From: Lachnospiraceae bacterium
Lineage (GTDB): Bacteria > Bacillota > Clostridia > Lachnospirales > Lachnospiraceae
Assembly: GCA_017526745.1 (NCBI GenBank)
Contig: JAFXQX010000029.1
Span: forward strand, 268,675-332,674
Direction: 5' to 3'
DNA length: 64,000 nt
The notes under the pieces were generated by a model. That model was not told the origin of the DNA and made no database searches. It saw nothing but the letters and a program-made list of their open reading frames with translations. Shown here piece by piece: positions 1 to 9,500 of this stretch. Both the position numbers and the translations under genes were made by a program. Every line of letters starts with the position of its first letter. Position 1 is the first letter of the stretch.

Positions 1-507
1 TTCCTCGTTAAAATCATCCGCACCGGCATCAAGAGCCATCATCATGAGTTCATCCGCATCGGTATCACATTCTTCCTTATCGATGATGATCTGCCCCTTT
101 TTGTCGAACATGAATGACACGCATCCCTGGGCACCGATCGAACCGTTTCCCTTTGTAAATGCGCTTCTTACGTTTGCGGCCGTCCGGTTGGCGTTATCGG
201 TAAGGGTTTCAACGATAATCGCGATCCCGTTGGGTCCGTAGCCTTCATAGGTATACTGCTTGTAATTGACGCTGTTGGTATCGCCGGCCGCCTTTTTGAT
301 ACCGTTGTTGATCGTATCGTTGGGCATGTTGTTGGCCTTGGCCTTTGCGATAACGGCGGCAAGTTTGAAATTATTGTTAGGGTCGGGACCGCCTTCTTTG
401 ACCGCAACGGCTATCTCACGTCCGATGATCGTGAATATCTTGCCCTTTGCGGCATCGTTCTTTTCCTTCTTGTGTTTGATGTTGGCAAATTTCGAATGTC
501 CTGACAT
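1..507 (-). CDS. yebC: YebC/PmpR-family protein, 3' end cut by window edge
   Basis: The minus-strand frame from ATG at 507 runs open to base 1, giving the first 169 residues of a family that is usually about 240. It begins [14 protein letters not shown], the YebC/PmpR/TACO1 signature, and continues with the Gly/Pro/Asn-rich core ([30 protein letters not shown]). The family is known as DNA-binding regulators and, more recently, as helpers of translation of proline-rich stretches; which role applies here is not shown by the sequence. The ribosome site AAGGAGTTTTATC precedes the ATG. It follows the coiled-coil gene after an 83-base gap holding a small hairpin, so it may have its own promoter, but I could not find a convincing one. 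Confidence 0.95.
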   Translation of the reverse strand, partial: MSGHSKFANIKHKKEKNDAAKGKIFTIIGREIAVAVKEGGPDPNNNFKLAAVIAKAKANNMPNDTINNGIKKAAGDTNSVNYKQYTYEGYGPNGIAIIVETLTDNANRTAANVRSAFTKGNGSIGAQGCVSFMFDKKGQIIIDKEECDTDADELMMMALDAGADDFNEE

Positions 508-574
508 GATAAAACTCCTTAATACAATGTGATTATTCTATTCGTTCCACAAATATTTATACTAACATAAAATA

Positions 575-587
575 TGACCTTCGGTCA
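575..587 (-). terminator. Small hairpin, possible weak terminator
   Basis: TGACC and GGTCA form a 5-bp stem around a 3-nt loop just after the stop of the coiled-coil gene, followed on the minus strand by TATTTTAT. The stem is short and the tail is interrupted, so termination is uncertain. Read on the plus strand it is a stable C(UUCG)G-type loop. Confidence 0.3.
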
Positions 588-590
588 AAA

Positions 591-1286
591 TCATTCCACC
601 ATCTTCTCTTCAGGCTTCTGAGGTTTATCTCCATTTCCTTCGGAAGAAGGCGCGGGGCTTTTTAGTTCAGCCGCTTTATGGATCGTGGGAACATATTTCA
701 TATCAAACAGTTCCATGACGACAGGCCCGAATATATCATGCATATACGAATACAGTTCGGCGTTATAAAGCTCCATATCCTGCTTTTTTACAAGGTTTTT
801 CTTGAGCTGGACCCGGATGTCCTTGACCCACTCCGCGATCTCTTCTATCTGGACAGTGTTCTCGTGAAGCCGTTCATAGCACATATCCATCGTTGCGAGC
901 ATAAGCTTTTTGTTGACGGAATCGATCTGCCTGGGCAGTTCCATAAGCTCTTCTTCGTTATTGTCGAGCTTTTCATTGACATCGTTTATCAGACGTTTGT
1001 TATCGTTAAGCTTCTTGTCAACGGACTCATCGGATTCACGATTATCAACGCCGTCTATATTGACGACGATCTCATTCATCAGATCGCTCTTGATCTTTTT
1101 AAGATCTTTGTTTTCGTTGACGAGCTTGCCCTGACGCTTTATAAGCGTTGACAGTTCCTTCTCAAGATCCTTTATCTCCTGGGTCGGATTCATCTTTCCG
1201 AAGATCCGGTGCCACTTGTTATCCAGTATGAGTATCGGGACCTTGACGGTCCCTATGGCATTGTTGAACTTTTCCTGGTTACTCAT
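591..1286 (-). CDS. Conserved-looking coiled-coil protein downstream of rex
   Basis: A 231-residue protein that I do not recognise as a named family. The first 30 residues look globular (GTVKVPILILDNKWHRIFG). Residues about 35-135 are dense in Lys, Glu, Asp, Asn and Leu with heptad-like spacing, indicating a long coiled coil. A second helical part (135-205) ends in a Pro/Ser/Lys/Glu tail. There is no signal peptide or membrane segment, so it should be cytoplasmic. It starts 22 bases after rex with a strong GGAGG site 7 bases before the ATG, so it is probably co-transcribed with rex and icd. Its function is unknown. The coiled coil suggests an oligomer or scaffold; that is inference. Confidence 0.75.
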   Translation of the reverse strand: MSNQEKFNNAIGTVKVPILILDNKWHRIFGKMNPTQEIKDLEKELSTLIKRQGKLVNENKDLKKIKSDLMNEIVVNIDGVDNRESDESVDKKLNDNKRLINDVNEKLDNNEEELMELPRQIDSVNKKLMLATMDMCYERLHENTVQIEEIAEWVKDIRVQLKKNLVKKQDMELYNAELYSYMHDIFGPVVMELFDMKYVPTIHKAAELKSPAPSSEGNGDKPQKPEEKMVE

Positions 1287-1308
1287 CTGATATCCTCCGC
1301 AATGCTTT

Positions 1309-1935
1309 CTACATCCTTGAAAGGTTATAGGAAAGCGTCATAAGGCTCTCGGACAGATGCACGTTTTCGACGATCACGTCATCGGGGACAGCCAGATCGA
1401 CATGCGCAAAGTTCCAGATGGCCCGTATGTTACAGTCTACAAGCGTCTTGGCAACCTCAACGGCGCTCGTCTTCGGTATGGTCAGAACCGCTATATCGAT
1501 ATCATTACATCTGATAAAGTCTTCAAGTTCTTCCATCGGAGCAACATATACATCTCTTATCTTCTTCCCGACAAGCTTGGGATCCCGGTCAAATATCCCA
1601 AGGATGTGAAATCCACGTCTTTCAAAATTCACGTAATTGGAAAGTGCCTGACCGAGATGACCGGCACCGATGACTACAAGCTTATGAGATTTATCAAGTC
1701 CCAGGATCTTTGCGATCTCATCATACAGATTCCTGACTTTATATCCGTATCCCTGCTGTCCGAATCCGCCGAAGTGGTTAAGATCGGCCCTGATCTGGGA
1801 TGCGGTAACGTGCATGAGTTCGCTCAGTTCCCTCGAACTGATGCGTTCGATCCCCTCATCCTTAAGTTCTCCGAGATATCGGTAATAACGCGGCAGTCTT
1901 TTGATGACGGCCTGTGAGATGTTTATGCTGTCCAT
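1309..1935 (-). CDS. rex: Redox-sensing transcriptional repressor Rex
   Basis: A 208-residue protein, the usual Rex length. Residues 1-80 form the winged helix (SRELSELMHVTASQIRADL, then the GGFGQQGYGY turn). Residues 85-208 form the Rossmann domain with GxGxxG at 90-95 (GAGHLG). Rex dimers sense the NADH/NAD+ ratio and release DNA when NADH binds, controlling fermentation and hydrogenase genes in Firmicutes. The start overlaps the icd stop as TAATG, so the two are translationally coupled. Co-transcription with isocitrate dehydrogenase fits a redox role, although I saw no convincing Rex operator (TTGTTAA-n4-TTAACAA type) upstream of this group. Confidence 0.96.
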   Translation of the reverse strand: MDSINISQAVIKRLPRYYRYLGELKDEGIERISSRELSELMHVTASQIRADLNHFGGFGQQGYGYKVRNLYDEIAKILGLDKSHKLVVIGAGHLGQALSNYVNFERRGFHILGIFDRDPKLVGKKIRDVYVAPMEELEDFIRCNDIDIAVLTIPKTSAVEVAKTLVDCNIRAIWNFAHVDLAVPDDVIVENVHLSESLMTLSYNLSRM

Positions 1936-3146
1936 TACAGAAGGCTTTCTAGCATCTTTCTGATCGCTTTGATAAAATCATGGGAATTAAGAGTTACCGT
2001 CTCCGTCATGGATGTTATAAGGGCCAGATCCTTTGTCATCTTTCCCTCTTCTATCGTCTGACGGGTCGCAAATTCAAGCTTATTGGCAAACTTTACAAGT
2101 TCGGGTATATCATCAAGTTCTGCCCGTTTTCTGAGAGCCCCGGTCCATGCAAATATGGTCGCAACTGAGTTGGTGCTCGTCTCCTCCCCCTTGAGATGCT
2201 TGTAATAGTGTCTCTGAACGGTTCCGTGAGCAGCTTCATACTCATATACACCGGAAGGTGAAACGAGAACGGATGTCATCATCGCAAGTGAGCCGAATGC
2301 CGAGCTTATCATGTCGGACATGACATCCCCGTCGTAATTCTTGCAGGCCCATATCATTCCGCCCTTGGATTTCATGATACGTGCCACTATGTCATCTATG
2401 AGTGAATAGAAATATACTATCCCTTCGCTGTCAAACTTTTCCTTGTATTCTTTTTCGAATATCTCGGCAAATATGTCCTTGAATGTATGATCATACTGCT
2501 TGGATATCGTATCCTTGGCTCCGAACCACAGATCCTTCTTCTGATCAAGCGCATAGTTGAAGCAGCTTCTGGCAAAGCTTTCTATGGAATCCTTCCTGTT
2601 ATGCATGGTCTGTACTATCCCGGCATAAGAGTCAAAATCATGGATCAGCTCTTTTTCCACATCCCCGTTGGCTCTGGTTATCAGAAGCTCAGCCTTATCT
2701 CCTTTATGAAGCTTGCACTCAACGTTCTGATAAACATCACCGTACGCATGTCTTGCTATAGTTATAGGCTCTTTCCAGTTTGATACGCAGGGTGTTATGC
2801 CCTTTACAACGATCGGGGTACGAAATACCGTACCGTTAAGTATGGCTCTTATAGTTCCGTTGGGGCTCTTATACATCTTCTTCAGCTTGTACTCATCCAT
2901 CCTCGCACCGTTCGGAGTGATGGTCGCACACTTTACGGCAACCCCGTGCTTTAATGTGGCATTGGCTGAATCTATCGTAACCTGATCATCCGTATCATTT
3001 CGCATCTTAAGTCCCAGATCGTAATACTCGCATTTCAGGTCGATAAAAGGACTTAAGAGCTCATCCTTTATCATCTGCCATAATACCCTTGTCATCTCAT
3101 CCCCGTCCATCTCAACGAGCGGGGTCTTCATCTGAATCTTTTCCAT
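1935..3146 (-). CDS. icd: Isocitrate dehydrogenase (NADP+), eukaryote-like type
   Basis: A 403-residue enzyme oxidising isocitrate to 2-oxoglutarate and CO2. It resembles the homodimeric IDH group that includes eukaryotic NADP-IDH rather than the E. coli type. Visible landmarks are VEMDGDEMTRVLW near the N-terminus, the substrate loop KSPNGTIR, VFRTPI, the DDIVARIMKSKGG metal/substrate helix and EAAHGTVQRHYY, the NADP-binding loop. The start has AAGG about 9 bases upstream. It lies 19 bases after the second LRR gene and overlaps rex downstream. Supplying 2-oxoglutarate for glutamate synthesis in an incomplete TCA pathway is likely but inferred. Confidence 0.95.
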   Translation of the reverse strand: MEKIQMKTPLVEMDGDEMTRVLWQMIKDELLSPFIDLKCEYYDLGLKMRNDTDDQVTIDSANATLKHGVAVKCATITPNGARMDEYKLKKMYKSPNGTIRAILNGTVFRTPIVVKGITPCVSNWKEPITIARHAYGDVYQNVECKLHKGDKAELLITRANGDVEKELIHDFDSYAGIVQTMHNRKDSIESFARSCFNYALDQKKDLWFGAKDTISKQYDHTFKDIFAEIFEKEYKEKFDSEGIVYFYSLIDDIVARIMKSKGGMIWACKNYDGDVMSDMISSAFGSLAMMTSVLVSPSGVYEYEAAHGTVQRHYYKHLKGEETSTNSVATIFAWTGALRKRAELDDIPELVKFANKLEFATRQTIEEGKMTKDLALITSMTETVTLNSHDFIKAIRKMLESLL

Positions 3147-3165
3147 TACCTATGTCCTTTCGGGA

Positions 3166-6100
3166 TCATTTATTTTTCTTTGCCGAAGGCTTGTACAGTA
3201 CAAGTATTGCGGCAAGTGCCATCAGAATAAATATTATAAACCATTTGGGTGATATTCCATAGGCATTTTTTTGGTTAAGGCTCTGCCACGTTCCGCTCAT
3301 GAGAAATACGGAAGAAGCAGCCTCTTTATCCTCGACCGTCTCAACCGGATTCCCGTCCTCATCATAAGTGACAGTCTTATGGCCTCGCGAATATATGACA
3401 TAAGGACTTAAGTGTCCCGCAACAAATTTAAGGTTCTTTACGCCATCCACGTCCTCGACATCGGCAGCCAGCGGTTCAAGCAGTCCGTTATCGGACAGGG
3501 CGGCAACAGCCAGCCCGTCATCATTTTCCATTCCCTCGGGAACCGGGACGGATACTTCCATCTTGGAATTTCCGAGCTTATGGATGGGAACGGTCCCCGT
3601 CTTGTCATACATATCCATTGACAAGGGTACATAGCCGCCCGACGGAGACGAACCCATACTGTGAAGAAAAGCGGTATTTATCGCTGCAGACTGTGAATCA
3701 TCTTCCGTTATATCAAGCTTGTACTTATCATCGTCTCCGGGGATGTTCGCATATGCCTTTCCTCTTGTGGGGAAACGTTTTCCGTTTGCGGAAACGGTGA
3801 TGTTTGACTTGCGGCCATCTGATGAGGCGTCATCTGAGGTAGCATTATTTTCGGTATTTACGGTATCATGCTCCTCGGTAACGGCCGTATCCGATGAATC
3901 AGCAGCAATATCCGCATTCACGCTATCAAGGAGCTTGACAAGATCCGATGACTGTTCACCGTTTACGGCAACTTTTGACAGGGCGTTGTCATAGTTATCG
4001 CTCCGGTTCCTGTATGAATCAAAAGCATCATTTTTGACCTGATTCAGGATGTATCGCTGTCCCGCAACATCGACATTCTGATTGACGAGGACGACTCCCG
4101 ATGAGTCGGGTCTTGCGAGAGATCTTTCAAGAAGCAGGGTCTTATCATCGTTTGATGAGATCGAATATACCTCACCCTTGAAACCATAGTACTGGCTGTC
4201 AAACATTGTCCCGGAATCAAGATCGCAGTTCCTGCTGACTATGGCATTCATGGCTCCCTCAAAAGCCGAGGTCCTTAGGTTCTTGGCGGAAAGCCTCGTG
4301 GCACTTTGATCATATGTGACATCGGGAGCATCATTGCCGTTAAAGATAACGGTCTGCAGTTTTCCACCGTTATCAAATGCGGACAGTCCGATGCCTTCAA
4401 CAGAATCAGGAATGCTGACAACCTTAAGATCGCTGTTCTTAAACGCCCGGTCTTCGATATTCTTAATTCCCTCATCCATAACAAGTTCTCTGAGCTTGGG
4501 ACAGTCACAGAATGCTTCCTCACCGATATCTTCGACAGTGCCCGGTATCACAACGCTTTCGAGATTCTTGTTCCCGGAAAAGGCGGCCGGCCCGATATGC
4601 CTTACATTTTCGGGTATCAGGATCTTGGGATCCCTGCCTTTATATGCCAGAAGGACTCCGTCACCTACAACAAGATAATCCCCATCTCCCGATTCTTTCC
4701 AGTTGTCAACAAAAGGTGTCTTGTCAAATGCACCCAGTCCGATCCGTGAAACACTGTCGGGAATACTTATCCCGGAAAGATTGGGACAGTTGTAAAATGC
4801 AGCATAATCGATATCTGTAACACCGTCGGGAATATTCACTGATGATACGGCACTTCTTGCAAAAGCAAATTCACCGATCGAATCAACGCTTCCCGGAAGC
4901 TTTACCGAATCAAGAGCTCCGTTTTTGTAGAAGGCCCTGTTGCCGATCCTTTTTACACCCGCAGGAACACTGACGGAAGATCCGTCCCCGTTATATGCGG
5001 CATATGTATCGCCTATCACATCATTGTCCAAAACCGGACGTCTGTTCGTGGCAAGTTCTCCGTATCCGTCCTCATATTCGGCATTATCAAAATCAAATCC
5101 CTTGACAGGGATCGCACTCGACATACGAAGAACGGTCTTCCCTCCGAGAACTATTCCGCCCCCGAGATCATAAGGGGTCATATTGCTCTCAAAATCATGA
5201 TATTCGATCTTGGTGTCCCAAGGCTGGCTTCCCGAATCGCTCGCTTTGTAATATCCGTCGTTATAAAGACCTGTCTCGTCAATGATATTTGACGGTGCGC
5301 TTGTCTGATCCTGTGAAGGCTGAGAGCCATTCTGCGCATTACCGGAAGAGTCTGCAGGCTCTGTCGTATCTGTAGTATCAGACTGTACGCCGGGGTTTGA
5401 TGCAGTGTCAGTGACTATGTCGGGAACATCTCCCTCATCAAGAGGAGTGACATTTTCAGGATCAAATCCCGAATCTGTTTCCGAATTCGAACCGGTATCT
5501 GATTGTGAGGCGGTATCAGGCTGTGTTCCGGTATCTGACTGTGAGGCACTGTCTGACTGTGTTCCGGTATCGCCTGTACCGGAAGGTGAAGATGACTGAG
5601 TCTGCCCTGCCTCTTCGTTGGCAAGTTCTTCGGCCCTCTTGGAATAGTCGGGTTGATCTATAACCGGCGCTCCTCCCGTACCGCTTCCGTAATGATCGAC
5701 ATCTTCGGAATTAAATGTCTTTACCACGTTTCCGCTTGGATCGACAAATCTAAGGATGGCACCTCTTGTATTGGCAAATGCACGGTCATCGATATAGCCT
5801 ACCGAATCGGGAATATTTATGTAAGACAGGCTGTCACAGTTCTCAAATGCATATGCAAATATAGACTGGACGCTGCGAGGGAGCGTTACATGCTGCAGCC
5901 CCCTGCAGTTGGAAAAAGCATATTCGGGGATCTTGTCGACACCGTATGTTATGGATAGTTTCGAAAGGTTATTGGCGCCCCAGAAGGCATACTCTTCTAT
6001 CTCGCGCACTGATACGGGCATCTGATATGTTGTCGCAGGACGTCCCGCAAGATACTGTACGAGCTTTTTGCCATCGTTTGAATAGATCACACCGTCATAA

Positions 6101-6570
6101 CTCGTATAGTTCTCATTAAGCGGAGATACGGGAACGCTTGAAAGCGACGAACATCCTGCAAATGTTCCCGAACCTATCTCGCGGACCGTTCGCGGTATGC
6201 TGACAGAATAAAGGCTTGAACAACCTGAAAAAGCGGCAGAACCGAGTGTTCTGACGCTTTCAGACATTTTAACAGAGCCCAGGTTTGTGCAGTTGGAGAA
6301 AGCACCGAAGTCAACTGTAGTGACGGAATCGGGCAAAACAAGCTTTGTCATCTTGTCATACCCTTCAAAAGCCTCCTTGCCGACACGGTTTATCCATGCG
6401 GGAAGGGTCACCTCCGAATCGCTTCCGATGTATTTGGCAGCGGTCGCTCCGTCATATTCATAATCACCATGGGCAGAGACAGCCTCAGCCGTACCTGCGG
6501 GAAGTACCGCAAGCATTACGGCTGTCGCACACAGCAATATGGCAATGACTCTTCTTATGATCTTACCCAT
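3166..6570 (-). CDS. BspA-type leucine-rich-repeat surface protein, membrane-anchored
   Basis: A 1134-residue secreted protein. Residues 1-31 are a signal peptide (basic MGKIIRR, hydrophobic core, then AEA). Two blocks of BspA/LRR_5 repeats, with the pattern (A)F..C..L..(V/I).(I/L)P.(S/G)V..IG, cover roughly 45-280 and 505-765. Between them lies an acidic Ser/Thr/Gln/Asp linker (about 310-430). A C-terminal beta-rich module (about 970-1065) ends HLSPYVIY. Then comes GISPKWF, one transmembrane helix and a basic tail (SAKKNK). BspA repeats usually mediate adhesion to host or matrix; the ligand here is unknown. Unlike its upstream neighbour it has no PKT-type sortase motif before the helix. The ribosome site is weak. 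It begins 24 bases after the larger LRR gene, so it is probably co-transcribed. Confidence 0.9.
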   Translation of the reverse strand: MGKIIRRVIAILLCATAVMLAVLPAGTAEAVSAHGDYEYDGATAAKYIGSDSEVTLPAWINRVGKEAFEGYDKMTKLVLPDSVTTVDFGAFSNCTNLGSVKMSESVRTLGSAAFSGCSSLYSVSIPRTVREIGSGTFAGCSSLSSVPVSPLNENYTSYDGVIYSNDGKKLVQYLAGRPATTYQMPVSVREIEEYAFWGANNLSKLSITYGVDKIPEYAFSNCRGLQHVTLPRSVQSIFAYAFENCDSLSYINIPDSVGYIDDRAFANTRGAILRFVDPSGNVVKTFNSEDVDHYGSGTGGAPVIDQPDYSKRAEELANEEAGQTQSSSPSGTGDTGTQSDSASQSDTGTQPDTASQSDTGSNSETDSGFDPENVTPLDEGDVPDIVTDTASNPGVQSDTTDTTEPADSSGNAQNGSQPSQDQTSAPSNIIDETGLYNDGYYKASDSGSQPWDTKIEYHDFESNMTPYDLGGGIVLGGKTVLRMSSAIPVKGFDFDNAEYEDGYGELATNRRPVLDNDVIGDTYAAYNGDGSSVSVPAGVKRIGNRAFYKNGALDSVKLPGSVDSIGEFAFARSAVSSVNIPDGVTDIDYAAFYNCPNLSGISIPDSVSRIGLGAFDKTPFVDNWKESGDGDYLVVGDGVLLAYKGRDPKILIPENVRHIGPAAFSGNKNLESVVIPGTVEDIGEEAFCDCPKLRELVMDEGIKNIEDRAFKNSDLKVVSIPDSVEGIGLSAFDNGGKLQTVIFNGNDAPDVTYDQSATRLSAKNLRTSAFEGAMNAIVSRNCDLDSGTMFDSQYYGFKGEVYSISSNDDKTLLLERSLARPDSSGVVLVNQNVDVAGQRYILNQVKNDAFDSYRNRSDNYDNALSKVAVNGEQSSDLVKLLDSVNADIAADSSDTAVTEEHDTVNTENNATSDDASSDGRKSNITVSANGKRFPTRGKAYANIPGDDDKYKLDITEDDSQSAAINTAFLHSMGSSPSGGYVPLSMDMYDKTGTVPIHKLGNSKMEVSVPVPEGMENDDGLAVAALSDNGLLEPLAADVEDVDGVKNLKFVAGHLSPYVIYSRGHKTVTYDEDGNPVETVEDKEAASSVFLMSGTWQSLNQKNAYGISPKWFIIFILMALAAILVLYKPSAKKNK
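5495..5566 (-). repeat. Two 36-bp tandem units in the LRR protein linker
   Basis: Units 5495-5530 and 5531-5566 are near-identical and encode a 12-residue Ser/Asp/Thr/Gln repeat in the linker between the two LRR blocks. The stretch is recently duplicated and could vary in copy number. Confidence 0.75.
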
Positions 6571-6594
6571 ATATCAGGCTGCTTTCTTCTTCAG

Positions 6595-9500
6595 TTACTC
6601 TTCCGGATCCTTCTTCAGGAACATCACGATCGCGATCGCCGCAAGACCGAAGCACAGGAACCATTTGGGGTGTATTCCGTCGGCTGTCTTGGGAGTGGCA
6701 TCCGCAATACCGGCTGCAGTCAGGTTGTTCGTATCAACATAGACCATATACGGTGAGAAGTGTGTGCATGTAAATGTCATGCACGGAACACCGTCAATGA
6801 CCGTAAATCTGGGCTGCATCTTTTCCATCACTCCGCCTGCGGTACTGCATATCTTTGCGTTTCCGCCGTAGATCGCAAGATCATCAGGTATCGGCATCGT
6901 AAGCGTCACGCTGATACCTTCCGGTACGGGACTGATCTTGTTCGTACCCGTTGAATCATAGAGTGATATATCAAAGCACAGGTAACGAAGAGGACTGATA
7001 TCATCACCATACTCATTATGAAGAGCCTGAAGGCCCATCTCGTCGGCCTCCTGGGTCTGAGTGATCTTTATTACATAATTATCGGTTGATCCGTTTACGG
7101 TAGCGCTCATCTTGCCGGTATCCGTGATACCGCCGGTCGTCGATACAACGGTAGCATTACCGCTACCCTTCTTGCCGCCGGATCCTCCGGAACCCGAACC
7201 GTTATCATATCCGCTGGAGCCCGCCTCATCAACATAGACAGTTGAGCCGATACCCGCGCCAGCCCCTGCCGAAGGGAGTGAATCCTGGCTGCTGACATAT
7301 ACGGGATATGCCGACGAGGACGACGATGAGCTCGATGACTTACTGCTCGATGAACTCTTCGACGAACTTGATGACTTACTGCTGCTCGATGATGAGCTTG
7401 ACGACCCTGTGGGTGTGGGTGTCGGGGTAGGGGTAACAGTCGTTGTCGGAGTAGGATCGCCCTCATATAAGGCATTAAGTGTGTAATCCTTTTTGATCAC
7501 GGTAACATCTTTTATATCAGGAGCCCACTGGGAAAACTTCTTACCTTCCTTATTGGGACCGGGATCTTTGGGATAAACGGTCAGTTTATCACCATCATTA
7601 ACCTCGATCTCACTGTAAAGTGTTCCTTCAGTAAGGAAAGTAATAAGATGAGTGGTTGTCTTGGGGTCTTTTTTGTACTGGGCAGTAAGATCAAGACCAG
7701 GTTCTATTATCGGCTGATCTGTTACCTTATCCCAACCCGAAAAGAGTTTTCCGTTTACGGGTTCTTCCTCTTTTGCCTTGGAATTGGCAGAAGCCAGAAC
7801 GCTGTCCGGGATCTTGGACCCTTCAGTCACATTCGTTTTAAGTATCTCACGTCCGTCATAATGATAAAATGCGACAGGCCACTGCTTTAATTCCTCGGCA
7901 TAAAAGTTTGTATCATGTTTCAGGTTTTCTGAGATATCGATAGGATAATCCCCTGTCTTCTGATCAGTGCCTACCCACTTGTACTTTCCATCGGGATTCC
8001 ATTTGGGATCGACTGTCTGTCTGACATAGGTGGCCACATTTGTATTATTCTTGATCTGGATCTTATCAACCTCTTTGTTGTCGATAATAAACTTAACCCA
8101 GGGCATATTAAGATCAGGATCGATATCAAAATGAACATTAAAGTTCAATCCCGACAGATCATTAATATACTCAGTGTATTTCTTTATTGCTTTTTCATCA
8201 TCAGGACCCCACAGATATGCCTCGGGGAAATTATGCTCGTTATTTGTAGGAGTAAACGCTCCGTTGGCAAATGTAGTATCCCTTGAAGGAAGATAGACGT
8301 TCAGAGTCTTATTGTTAATATGTCCGAATGCATCTTTTTCAACAGTATTGACCTGGTCGGGAAAATCGATCTGTGCCAGATCGTCACAATCGTAAAATGC
8401 CTTCTCCCTGATGAGTAGTCCTTTGTTCGAGTCATTTAACTGAACCTTTACAAGCTTATCGCAGTCTCTTGCCGCCTCCTGCTTGATCTCGTCCAGACCT
8501 TTTTCAACCACATTATTGATCTCGGAAACAGAGAATATCTTGTCGCCTTCATTATAGTGTTCATTGTATTCCTTATCTGTTCCTCGAAGAGGAAGGATCT
8601 GTTCGAGAAATACCTTATTCGAATAATCGCTGACAACCATCTGATTCAGTCCGGATTCGGTCCCGTAATACTTGGGATTATCAGTGGCAGCTGCGGATTC
8701 GCCGTTAAATTTGACTTCATAGACTTTTGAAGGAGAACGTTTCGAATGACTGGTTGTATTATCTCCTTCCGTATCAGGAAGATAAAAGGGCAGATTCCCG
8801 AGATTTATCACGTCTTTATCAAAAGTCACACCAGTAAGATCCGTTGAAGCTTCAAACATTTTATCCGGGAATTCCTGCGGTCCTTTAAATGTAACAGAGT
8901 TAAGATCCTTAACATATCTGAACTGCTTATATACACAATACGGCGATGACGGATCACCGGACGGTTGCGGAGCGTCTCCCTTATACTCTCCGTCTTCATA
9001 AACATAATACGTTTTTTCTCCGTCTTTATACATGGGATGGATAGTATAATAATCCGGATCTGTCTCTGTACAGATAACGTCGTATATCACACTTTCGGCC
9101 TTTTCTATACTGTCGATACCGTCGGGGATGACAATATCCTTTGTGCAGTCATAGCACCTGTCCTCAAGGCCGGTAGTACTGTCGGGATCTGCATCACTGT
9201 AAGCCTTCAGTTTTCTGGGGCTGAGCTTTACAGGTTCAGGCGGATCTCCCTCGGTAAAGTTGGGATCGGTACCTACAATAGTAGTCATATTGGGATACGA
9301 CAACAGATGGATCTTTCCGTCATTCTTATCATACTGACATTCAAGATTGGTCGGATTACCCGATCTGTAGTTTATATAACTGTTCCCGCTTCCTATCTGA
9401 GCCGGCGCCTGACCTTTTGAGGGATCTCCTATGGCATGATTATAATACTCCTGCTTTCTGTCCATAGGACCGATAAATATGATACTCTTCTCTCTTGAAC

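Noticed and set aside
5495..5566. Tandem repeats as a CRISPR array
   Set aside because: Only two adjoining units without spacers, in frame within a surface-protein linker; the same holds for the 30-bp units at 63871-63945.
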